A DNA stretch of 28,184 nucleotides from Stagonosporopsis chrysanthemi. Lineage: Eukaryota; Ascomycota; Dothideomycetes; Pleosporales; Didymellaceae. A program made the position numbers and the translations under genes. Shown here piece after piece: positions 1 through 9,246 of this stretch. The stretch lies in NCBI GenBank assembly GCA_022560025.1, contig JAFISE010000293.1, forward strand, positions 1-28,184, given 5' to 3'. Each line of letters starts with the position of its first letter. Position 1 is the stretch's first letter. A model generated the notes under the pieces. That model searched no databases. It was not told where the DNA came from and was given only the letters and a program-made list of their open reading frames with translations.

Positions 1-99
1 GCGAGAAGCTCGGAGCTTCTCAGTAGTAAGCCAAACGAACGAGCACCTCATGGGTGAGCCATCTGATCAAGCTCAAGCTAACTAGCCGAGCTTGTGACA
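1..99 (-). repeat. Copia L 3' LTR, inner end, not RIP-mutated
   Basis: This matches the LTR end at 17,511-17,609 without gaps over 99 bases, with 17 differences. Every difference is C or G here and T or A in the other copy. On the minus strand the LTR begins TGTCACAAGC, the usual TG start. The intact sequence is an almost ancestral reference for the family. The change from unmutated to mutated DNA falls exactly at the LTR/internal junction (99/100), which is odd because both LTRs of one element should have been equally exposed to RIP. A later LTR exchange, a different neighbouring element, or patchy RIP could explain it. Confidence 0.85.
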
Positions 100-2675
100 T
101 AAACTTATATATAAAGACTTATTTAAGTAGCAGAGGTCTTAGTAAGAAGCTTAGCCTATTTATCTCTATCTAAGTTTTAAGCAGTATTAGCTAGAGAATC
201 TCTTTCTTAGCTGCTTGCTTGCATAGAGCTCTAAGTAGGTAGTTAGTAAGATCTTTTTATTTTATTAGAAGTAGAGAGAGCTTGTTATAGTGTACACACT
301 GCTTGTTTTTTTCTTTAAAGTTAAGAGCTAAGGCAGCTATTACTGTGTGTATAGTAATAAGCTCTTTACACTACCTTCTTTGTTTATTTATATAGTTAAA
401 CAAAGGTTAGAGTATTTACAAGTAGCCTTCTACTCTATAGAGTAAGTTAATTACAGCGTACTGTGCTCTTTTATTATTACTAAGCTTATTATACTTGCAA
501 TCTTTTAGCTAGTAGCTTACCTGTAAAGACTACTATAGCTAGTTTATATATCTAGTAGTTAGTAGACTAGCTTTTATTGTACTATAAGAAGGTATAAGTA
601 TAATTAGCAAGCTAGGTCTTAGCTTATTAACTATAAGATTAAGATCTTTAAAGTATACTAGTATACTCTCTTTTTTTATAGTAGAGTACACTTCTTATAA
701 GCTTTTAGTATACTCTATCTTTTGTATAGAAGCTTTCTTAACTAACTCTAAGTGCTTAGGTTCTAGAGTTAAGTTAGAAGAAAGTAGGCCTATCTCTTAG
801 TGCCCTGCGCAGATCTCTAGCAACTTGCTAGCTAAGCTAGTTGCGTGCGCAGCTTCTACTACAGCAGCTCTCTCCTTACTAGATTAGCCTTCTAGTAATT
901 AAGGTTCCTGTACAGCTCTACCTCTAAGCTATTACTTAGTAGGCATTTTAAGCAATAGATCTACTGCCTATATAATAAGAAGCTTAATTACTTTCTTTAT
1001 ATTAAATATCTTACTAGGTTTATAGAAGATTTTAACAAGCTTGCTTGCTTTTACTATAGAGATTAACACTTTCTTATTGTCCTTGCTATAAAAGAGCTCT
1101 TTGTTAAATATTATATTACGTGTTGTAATTACCTAATTAAGTAAGAAGACCTATATATAGTATATATTAAAAGCTTAATAACTAACAAGGTAACTAATAT
1201 AGCTCTGTAAAGTAACTTAAAAGCTTTTTTTATTACGTTTAGCTACTTATTTCTTATTTAAAAGATACACGCAGTAGCTGTAAGTATAAACGCTGCTCTA
1301 ATTAGGCTTAAGATTAGCTATTACTCTTCTTACAAGCTAAGATATATACTAGTATAAATACTAAGTAAACTACTAATTAAGCTGCTTATTAAGGCTATGC
1401 AGCTTGTTTATATAAGATAAGCTTATGTTATATAGCTATATAACCTCTAGCTAGAGCTTCTAAGGTAGGCTAGTACTACTTACTATCTTTATTAATTTTG
1501 TTATTATTTCTTAACTAGCTCTTTCTAGGCTGCTATTTAGCTTATATATATAAAGTAGAGTAACTTCTATTTTAATACTCTTTTTAAGCACCTAGCGCTT
1601 ATATACAAAGCTCTTGTGCTACAGCACTGTTCTAGTATTATTATTTTAAGTAATCTTGCAAATTTTAAGCTTATACTAAGTAAGTACCTAGTATATAAAG
1701 TTTATAAAGACGTGCAGGATCTTTATAAAGGTCTTGCTTTGTAAGCAGTGTACAAAGAGCTTTTTACTATAGTACTCTTTAATTAAAGAGATTTATAACT
1801 TGTTACTGCAGCCTAGAAGTATATTAAATAAGTCTTAACCTATTCTTTAAAATAGCTGCTTAGGCTTTTTATACTTTCTTTAGCTTACTACCTATTTAGT
1901 ATATATAATTATATAGTGTTAGTAGTCTTTTTAAGCTGTTCTACTTATATATACGCTGCGCGCTCTCTTTACTAAGGCTTAAAGAGCTTCTAGGCCTAGG
2001 TAGCTAGCTTATTTGTGCTAGAAGTCTTTATCTAAGCTTTTTAAGTAAGTAGTATAAGATTATTTAAGTATTATAGTATTTACTAGGTTTAGTATATAAG
2101 TAGAAAGTAGCTTATATTTAAAAAAAAAAGTAAGGCTAAAAGTATGCTTAAGAGTTGTATATACAATACTTAATCTTAGTTTCTCTAAGTAACTTACACA
2201 GAGTATAAAGGTAAGGCTAAAGTACTAAAGACCTTTGCTATTTAAATAAGCTTCTAAGATAATATTTATATAGAATTTTTCTACTATAACTATATTCTAT
2301 AAGAGTAAGTTATTTATATATAGTCTTTACTTTCTATAGAGTGCGTTTTTAAACAAACAAGCTTCTTAGCTAGTAATAGAAAATACTTAGGTACCTACTT
2401 CTATTGTCTCTACTCCTAACGCTAGGTAGAAAGTGCTAGGCACTAGTAGCTTAGCACTGTTTACAAAGTGCGTAGCTGCTTTATTATCTAAAATAGTACT
2501 ATTAGAAAGTAGGTATATACTAAAATCTATAATATTATATACTTTTATATACGCGCTTGCCTATAAGTCTATAAGCTTGCTTATTATCTTAGAGTTTATT
2601 AGAGTAGCTTAGATAATACTAGAAAACTTTACTACCTTTGTAGTGCTAGTAATAATTAGCACTAGAGCTAGTAGA
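100..2675 (-). pseudogene. Copia L pol, decayed (protease-integrase part and 3' tail)
   Basis: This is the minus-strand continuation of the copia polyprotein. It aligns with Copia R with only about 3 bp net length change: 2675 corresponds to 26,282 and 1676 to 27,278. By that alignment the protease-like region falls near 2490-2430 and the integrase core near 2025-1430. The sense frame is full of TAA/TAG. The position matching the window end of Copia R is about 770, leaving only some 670 bp before the 3' LTR. I find no reverse-transcriptase motif such as YxDD there, and the space is too small for RT plus RNase H, which in copia follow integrase. The copy therefore looks like a deletion derivative or a non-autonomous form. 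The strand and family are sure; the missing RT is inferred from spacing and from reading the translation. Confidence 0.8.
2671..2675. repeat. Gypsy-1 target-site duplication, left (GTAGA)
   Basis: The five bases GTAGA directly before the Gypsy-1 5' LTR are identical to those directly after its 3' LTR (16,068-16,072). The unoccupied site is present once in Copia R as TCTAC at 26,282-26,286 on the other strand. This confirms the element boundaries. Confidence 0.92.
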
Positions 2676-2953
2676 TGTAAGAACAAGCCTAGTTCTTTAA
2701 GCCTACCTTTTACTACCTAATAACTACCTAACTTTAATCTGTCTTCTAACTACTTCTTAGTACAGTCTTCTCTAAGCTCCTAGGTATAAGAAGAAAAGTC
2801 TCTATAGAGTTTAGATAGATAATTTTAAAGTATTCTTTTATACAAGACCTATAAGAATAGAGATCTAGTTCTATAGTTTATCTTAGTGCTCTTATATATC
2901 TTGTAGCAGATACTTATACAATTTATACCTCTCTAGTATTCTGTATTAATATA
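2676..2953 (+). repeat. Gypsy-1 5' LTR
   Basis: This 278-bp LTR starts TGTAAGAACAAGCC. It matches 15,790-16,067 and 24,271-24,549 along its whole length. Its last bases read AATATA where the other two copies end AATACA, a C-to-T change that removed the terminal CA. It retains the TG start, which the other two copies have lost to TA. No convincing primer-binding site is visible after it; any original TGG start would have been destroyed by mutation. Confidence 0.92.
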
Positions 2954-3683
2954 TTATATTTTAAAACTTGTCCTAGCTAGTAATAGCTTTATAATAATAT
3001 TGCTATAGTTTATTTAGTTATTTGCATAAGCACAGCTAGAGTATTATACTTAAACTAAACAGGTCTTTAAATTATCTGTTTAATAGTTAGGATACTAGAG
3101 ATCTTTTAATAACTAAAGCTTATAAGTTTAAAACTTCTTACAACTTACTACTCTAAGATTAACTTTAGAAAAGCTGTGTTAGATTATACTAAGATAGACA
3201 CTTAGAGACTATTAATAACCTACTTAATTTAGATACAACCTTAATGTTAGGCACTACTACAAGACCTACTACTTAGTTCTAGAACTAATTAGAGGCTAGA
3301 CGCTTTTAGGGCCCTGTATTAGCACAACTGTCTTTTACTAACAACAGATCTAATTTAAAGCTATCTTACTACAATCTCTTAAAAGAGATAGCTTAACTAT
3401 AGTAAGAACTTGCTTAGTTATATACTAGTCTTACTTTAGCAGATTGCTCTCTACTTATAATAAAAATACTACTAATAAGTATACTACACTAATCTACTAT
3501 AAGGTAGCTATTAGAAGCTAGCTTAGTACTTACTATAATAGGGGCTTTTTTCATTACCTAGAGTAGCTAATCTTTAGAAGAGTAAGCTGTAAGAATGTTA
3601 GATTATAGAAAGGTATTGCAATTAAATTAGTTGTAGTTAAAGTTTCTTAAAAGGTAATAATATTAGTAAAGCAAGACTAGTAG
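2954..3683 (+). other. Gypsy-1 leader and start of gag region, decayed
   Basis: This 730-bp stretch lies between the 5' LTR of Gypsy-1 and the nested Gypsy-2. By position it should hold the untranslated leader and the gag N-terminus. Plus-strand frames are interrupted by many TAA/TAG, and no conserved motif can be read, so no start codon is proposed. The continuing gag resumes at 9247. Confidence 0.5.
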
Positions 3684-3951
3684 TGTTAGTAGAATATATT
3701 CTTAACTATAGAGTTTTTATCTATGCTATGTAGCATGCTTATATATTGCGTTATCCTAAGAGTTAGTAAAGGTAAGTAGACTAACCTTACTAACCTGCTA
3801 GTTTAATTACATAACAAGGTTATAGTCTACCTTAGAGCTAAAGTCGCAATCTTTACTATACTATATCTTAGTATCTTCTGTTTTATACTTAGGCACTTTA
3901 TTATCTCTTATTAAGCTTAACTTGTTGTCTTTGTAAGATTTATTTATAATA
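3684..3951 (-). repeat. Gypsy-2 3' LTR
   Basis: This 268-bp LTR is a direct repeat of 8971-9246. It ends ATAATA where the other copy ends GTAACA, consistent with mutation. It is about 8 bp shorter because a GTTAGTA-type repeat inside the LTR is reduced here, weakening the hairpin seen in the 5' copy. Confidence 0.9.
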
Positions 3952-3954
3952 CTA

Positions 3955-3966
3955 TCTCTCTTTTCT
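3955..3966 (-). other. Gypsy-2 polypurine tract
   Basis: The minus strand reads AGAAAAGAGAGA immediately upstream of the 3' LTR, which is where the plus-strand primer of an LTR retrotransposon lies. It fixes the element's orientation independently of the coding frames. Confidence 0.75.
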
Positions 3967-4129
3967 AAGCCTTTAGCTTAAAGGTAAGTCTGTTCTAATA
4001 AAATATTGTTTATAAAGGCCTAACCTCTATTATTTATAGAGTAGTAATACCTTCTCTTTATACTTTTCTTGTCTAAAGCTAAGCGTCTTGTATAAGCTAA
4101 CTAAATATTATATAAAGGTAAAGAAATAT

Positions 4130-4678
4130 TGCTTTGTCCTTGTTGCAAGAGATTATTAATATAATACGTTGTTACACCTAGTAGTAAGCACTGCAAAGGC
4201 TGTGTTAGATCTAGTTGTTGCTCTAAGTATTAGTTGTTAGGTATCTTTATAGCTAAATATATATTCTAAAATCTAATCTTAGTAGTATATTCTAATAGTT
4301 CTAAGGCGAGCTGTTAACTGTTTGTAAATAAAACTAAGAGCTTAAATTACTAAGGCTAAGAAGGCTTAGCAGGAGCTTCTTAATAAGCTAGTAGAGAGCT
4401 ACGCTTGTCTAGCTCGTCTGCGTAAGCAGAAGGAGTTTGTTAATAAGAAGGCAGACGTTTAGTCTGTTGCTCTAGATAAAGAGCTAGATTGTAAAGAAGC
4501 TAAGGAAGCTGCTCTTCTAGTCGCAACAGGCAGTTTAGGCGTCGCTAGGCCTTCTGCTAGTAATAGCGCTCTTCCCTTAGGTTTGTTAGCACAAGAAGTT
4601 AACTTTAATAATTTTCTTAACTTGCAGCAAGGTATATTACTGTCTATCCTAGTTAATTTTAATTTTAAAAGTCTTTAA
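4130..4678 (+). pseudogene. Antisense ORF of Gypsy-2: Cys-rich motif plus basic coiled-coil-like protein, decayed
   Basis: This frame runs opposite to gag-pol, between the chromodomain and the 3' LTR. Near its start (4133-4230) it encodes a Cys-rich segment: CPCCKR, then a TAC Tyr codon that may have been Cys (TGC), then HCKGC and a Cys-Cys pair, resembling a zinc-binding cluster. About 45 codons later comes a basic heptad-like stretch with ARLRKQKEF, followed by an Ala/Glu-rich part (KEAKEAALL) and a hydrophobic tail ending at a TAA. The 4371-4678 part has only one internal stop in about 100 codons, far fewer than anything nearby. The Cys part and the coiled part are in different frames, so at least one indel or a lost intron lies around 4240-4300. 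From memory, similar Cys-cluster plus coiled-coil proteins are common near fungal gypsy elements; I know no function. The tail end is convergent with pol. Confidence 0.6.
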
Positions 4679-7600
4679 TTAGGTTAGAGCTTGTAATATT
4701 TTCTTCTAGTTCCTAAGTGTCTTCTTATAGTTCTCTCTTGTTATTTGTTTCTAGCTACTTAACTAGGTAGTAATTGCGTCTGTTTTACTATTGTTAGGCA
4801 ATAATTTTTTCTACTTCTTATTCTTCTTTGTTCTGTCTATATATTACTGCTTTGTAGGCTACTAGTTGCGCGTCTTACAGTGCTTTCTCTAGTAGTAATA
4901 TGTAGAATATAAAGTAGATCTTTATTATTATAGGCAGCTTTAACTAATAGCTAACTAGTGTAATTTGTTTCTTAATCTTATAGAGGCTGATTTTAACGTA
5001 GTTAAGTTTTGTACTTAGCTTCTAGCTCTTAATATTCTTTTAAAAGAGCTAGACTTTCTCTTTCTTTTTAAAGAGTAGTCTCTTCTTATATTTCTTATTA
5101 TAGTATTTGTCTATTATTCTTTGTAAGAATTTTGTATTGTTACGCAGTTCTTAGTATATATACTAGAGTTGTTTAACACGTTCTTTTACTAATTAGCTAT
5201 AGGATTCAAGTTCTCTTAGTACTAAGGCTATAGTAGGCTTAAATCTATAGTTTGCAAAGAACAAAGTAAGTCTAGTAGCACTGTGCTATAACGTGTTGTG
5301 TGCAAACTAGGCTATTAGTAGTAGTAGTACCTAGTTGTCTTATTTATAGTTTAGGTACATCTAGAGGTACTATTCTACTGTTTAGTTTGTTTATTCTATA
5401 ATTCTGTCTGTTTGCAGGTAGAATAATATTAATATCCTTAGTTTTATGCTAAGTTTAGCTATAAGTGTTTGCTAGAACTTTAATATAAACTTTGTATTTC
5501 TGTCTAAGATAATTTTGTCTAGTAGACTGTATTTACTAATAACTTATCTAAGTATAACGTACAAGCATGCTTTTATATTGCTTACTTTAAGGTACAAGAT
5601 AAAGTAAGCGTATCTTATTACTTTATTAATAACAACTAAGATAGTATTATAAGCAACTTTTATTATAGAATCTCTAGACTTTAGTAGTTTTACAACAAAG
5701 TCTATTGCAATTGTTCTCTAGAGTTATTCTGCAGGTTCTGTTAGTTAGAGTTCTTTATACAGTGTATATTGTGCAAGTTTGCTACAGTAATAGTCTGCAC
5801 ATTCTAAAAAAACTTATTCTACTAGTACTCTAGCTTAGAGAAAGTAGTATTCTTTTATAAGCTTCTATAGTATCTTCTTAATTCCTTAGTGTCTGTATAT
5901 TAGTATCTTGTAAAATTATTATACAAATTCTTTTCTTATCTTCTTAGAGATATATACTTGTCTATAGATAAAAGTTAAGCTGTTTTATTTCTTAATTGCG
6001 CCTTTAATATCTTCTATTTCTTCTTAGTATTTAGCTATTTATTCTTAAATCTATTTAAGCTAGTTGTTTCTTTTTTTTAGAAAGTTCTGTAGTTACAGCT
6101 AGTTTTAAGTAGTTATATACTATAGAGCTGTTAGGTTCTATTTGTAAGATAGCTCTGTTAATTTTCTTATTTCCTTAGTAATCTAGCTTTCTGCTTAAAG
6201 CATCTGCTCCAAGATTCTCTGTTCTCTTGTAGTAGATAATCTTAAAATTAAAGGTAGCAAGGTATTAAGCCTATTATTACTATTATAGTATAAAGTCCTT
6301 ATTAAGTATAAAGCCTGTAAGGTTCTTATAGTCTAAGTAGATAATAGTTTAGTGCCTTGCTCTTTAGAAGTTTACTCTCTATTATTTAAAAACTTCTATA
6401 ATAGCAAGCAGTTCCTTATTGTAAATATTATAGTTAAGCTCTGCTAAGGTTATCTTTCTTAACAAGTAGTATATAGGTTGTTAGTTTCTCTGCTTGTTAG
6501 GTTGTATTAACATTGCTCTTAGTCTAAAGTCTAAGGCATCTATCTTAACTATAGATAGTGTTTCTAAGTTAAATATCTAAAGGATTAGATCTTTAGTAAA
6601 AAGTTCTTTAAGTTCTTTAAACGCATCTTAGCATTCTTTTATTTATTTAAAAGATATATTCTTCTTTGTAAAGTCTACTAGTAGCCTTGTAAGATTACTC
6701 TAGTTCTTAATAAACTTCTTATAGAAGTTACAGAATCTAATAAAAGATTATACTTCTTTAAGATTTATTAGCACTAGCTAACTCTTAATTTTCTAGATCT
6801 TGATTAGGTTAACCTTTATAATCTCTAGTTTAATAACAAAGCCTAGAAACATAGTACTTTGTACGTAGAATTTGTATTTGCAGAAGCTAAGGAACAGCTT
6901 TGCCTTTAGTAGTTTTTATAGTACTTTTTATACTTAGGTTTAGTATTTCTTAAGTGTTTCTAAATAGATTAAGATATTGTCTAAGTAGGCTATTACAAAG
7001 ATATCTAGGTATTCTCTAAGAATGTTATTAACACGTTCTTAAAAGGTTACTAGAGTATTTATAAGTCTAAAGAGTATTACCTAATATTTATAGAGTCTAT
7101 ATTTTGTTTTAAAGGTAGTTTTTTACTCTTTGCCTTCTTTAATTTGTATAGTATAGTAAGCGTTCTTAATATTAAGTCTTGTAAACTATTTTGCTTTAGA
7201 CAGCCTGTCTTGCATGTCTGTAATAAGTAGAAGAGAGTATTAATTCTTAATAGTTTTTAAGTTTAGGTCTTAGTAATTAATATAAAGTTGTTCTTTTGTT
7301 GTTTTCTTTTTTTTATAAATAGCATTAAGTATACTGCTAGAAAAGAAGAGTTTTAGATCTATTTCTTTTCTAGTATATCTTTAATATATTTTCTCTAAGC
7401 TTTAGATTTCTTTTCTGTTAACTTATACAGAGGCATGTACTAAAGCTTTGCTCCTTCTTCTAGTAGTATCTTATAGTCCTAGGACTAGTATTTAAGTAGC
7501 TTGTTGTTAGGTTTCTTAAACACGTCTTTTAAGTCCTAATATTCTTCTAAGAGTAGCATAGTTCTAATAAAGTCTACTTCTTTCTAGGTAGCTGCAATCT

Positions 7601-7945
7601 AGTATATAAAGTCTAGTTGCTTTGTCTTTTAAAGATATTGCAGTTCTTTAGTGTTCTAGTTAATAGCAAGGTTAGCTTATTATAGCTATAGCATCTCTAA
7701 AATAATATCTTGTTTATTACTAATCTAGACAATGTTACAGGTAGTATAGCCTTGCTATCTTAAAAGTTGTAACTATTTTCTAGTTTCTCTTGTAATAAGC
7801 TCTTAGAAGTTATTTCTCTTGATAGTTTGTACTTTCTGTAGATACTTCTTTAGGTAGACCTTTGTATCTTAATAGGTCTTAATAAAGTCTTTTAAAATAA
7901 AGTTTTAGGTAGCTCTACTATCTATTAGAGCTATAATTGTTTGTT
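4660..7945 (-). pseudogene. Gypsy-2 pol: protease-RT-RNase H-integrase-chromodomain, decayed
   Basis: The polyprotein is read right to left. The protease shows DSRAT followed by a stop and NFI near 7935-7896, where the family has DSGAT; the Gly-to-Arg change is a G-to-A mutation. RT spans about 7430-6700, with TTFKTKYRLYKY, IAYLDNILI (active-site YxDD with the second Asp now Asn), MFLGFVIK and the FCNFYKKFI segment. RNase H lies at about 6600-6150, with NYNIYNKELLAIIEVFK and YKNLTGF. Integrase lies at about 5960-5200, with IAIDFVVKL, NTILVVINK and LDRNTKF, the usual gypsy core with its first two Asp residues. The chromodomain at about 4814-4660 reads NYYLVK, a stop where Trp is expected, LETNN, and then ELEENITSSNLIKDF. 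This order and a C-terminal chromodomain define a chromovirus, whose chromodomain is thought to guide integration to heterochromatin. Dozens of TAA/TAG codons interrupt the frame. Confidence 0.9.
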
Positions 7946-8960
7946 CTTTATACGTCTCTTAGATATAGACGCAGAGTTCTAGATTATAAGGTCCTTCCTA
8001 ATTGCTTTAGATTTTTATTATTTCTAGCTAGAACTTAGTATTAATTTTAGCCTATACATGTTTAGAGTATTTAGTCTGTAGACAATAGTACTATAGTTAT
8101 CTTAGTACACATTTAATAGGTAGTAGAGGCCTAGGTTTAATTCTAGTAAATTCTAGGTATTCTTTTCTTATAATTTGCTTCTACCTGTGTACTTTGCTAG
8201 CTTAGATTACTCTAACAATTAAGTAAGCGTTGCTTCTAGTTAGGCAGATTTAGTACGCTTTTTTAGCTGCTTTGTAGATTGTATATCTATCTAGAATATA
8301 CAACGCCTATACAATCTTGTAGTAAGCTAGGTGCTTATAGTCTAGTCTTTTATTATTTCTAAAGTAGAGTTTATTTCTCTATAGTTTAGTTTTCTTAGGT
8401 TTTCCTTAGAATACAGAGATCTAATACCTAATTACTGTATATTAGTGCTTGTACCTGTCTACTTTAGACACTAGGCATGCAATTTCTTTCTATATACTTT
8501 AGTCTAGCATTATATCTTTAAGAACAAAATTCTTCTTTACCTATTTATAGAAAATTCTAAATATTATTCTTATAGGTTGTCTTTTCTTCTAGTTATTTTA
8601 CAGCTATTCTGCTATAAAGACTTCTATATCTTTTTTATAAAAGCAGAGGGTTTTTGTATAGGTTAGATCTTTTACTTCTAGTATTACTTCTCTTTCTACT
8701 ATGCCTAATTATCTAGCATACTTAGCGTTTCTAACCCTGTATATTCTAAGGTATTGTCTTTTGCTAGTTAAATCTCTATAAGCAAGAGTTTTGTCTTCTA
8801 AATTATCTATAGATTTGCTGTCTTTTTTTATTGTAGAAGCTAGAGTTCTTATAACTTTGTTAGAACTCTGTTCTGTAAACAAGTCTTTAGGTACTACTTA
8901 TAAAGGTTCTTTTTCTTTTAGCAAGGTTTGTTCTTAGGTAGCAGCTAATCTTTCTAGTTA
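7946..8960 (-). pseudogene. Gypsy-2 gag region, decayed
   Basis: The minus-strand frame upstream of the protease is readable across about 330 codons once TAA/TAG are ignored. It is rich in Lys/Arg and Gln-position stops, and is continuous with the protease as in gypsy gag-pol polyproteins. Recognisable pieces include HLAYYKIV and YILDRYTIYKAAKKAY. I cannot see a CCHC knuckle, which may be mutated (TGC/TGT to TAC/TAT). The assignment as gag is by position between the 5' LTR and the protease rather than by motif. The start codon is not identifiable. Confidence 0.6.
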
Positions 8961-8970
8961 GAGCTAGTAG

Positions 8971-9246
8971 TGTTAGTAGAATATATTCTTAACTACAAAG
9001 TTTTTATCTATACTATATAGCGCGCTTATATGTTATATTGTCTTAAGAGTTAGTAAGGTTAGTAGGTTAGTAAGACTAACCTTACTAACCTGCTAGTTTA
9101 ATTATATAACAAGGTTGTAGTCTGCTTTAAAGCTAAAGTTATAATCTTTACTATGCTATATCTTAGCATCCTTTGTTTTATACTTAGGCGCCTTGTTATT
9201 CTCTATTAGGCTTAACTTGTTGTCTTTGTAAGATTTATTTGTAACA
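8971..9246 (-). repeat. Gypsy-2 5' LTR
   Basis: This is the 276-bp direct repeat of 3684-3951 and keeps the better termini (TGTTAG...GTAACA on the plus strand). On the minus strand it precedes gag, so it would hold the promoter. It contains two overlapping, mutually exclusive hairpins at 9052-9091. Confidence 0.9.
9052..9091. repeat. Alternative hairpins in the Gypsy-2 5' LTR
   Basis: AGGTTAGTAAG (9064-9074) pairs perfectly with CTTACTAACCT (9081-9091) around a 6-nt loop. AGTAAGGTTAGT (9052-9063) pairs perfectly with ACTAACCTTACT (9075-9086) around an 11-nt loop. The two stems share bases and cannot form together. A regulatory role in the LTR transcript is possible but unproven. Confidence 0.6.

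Larger units (their letters stand above)
3684..9246 (-). mobile_element. Gypsy-2: Ty3/gypsy chromovirus-type retrotransposon, nested in Gypsy-1
   Basis: This is a complete 5.56-kb element on the minus strand, a usual size for fungal chromoviruses. LTRs of 268 bp (left, 3') and 276 bp (right, 5') begin TGTTAG on the plus strand, and the right copy ends GTAACA, giving TGTTA/TAACA termini. Inside, reading right to left, are gag, protease, reverse transcriptase, RNase H, integrase and a chromodomain, then an extra ORF on the opposite strand, then a polypurine tract. I find no matching target duplication: AGTAG precedes and CTTAC follows. All frames are inactivated by RIP-type stops. It splits the gag region of Gypsy-1, so it is the younger insertion. 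Confidence 0.92.
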
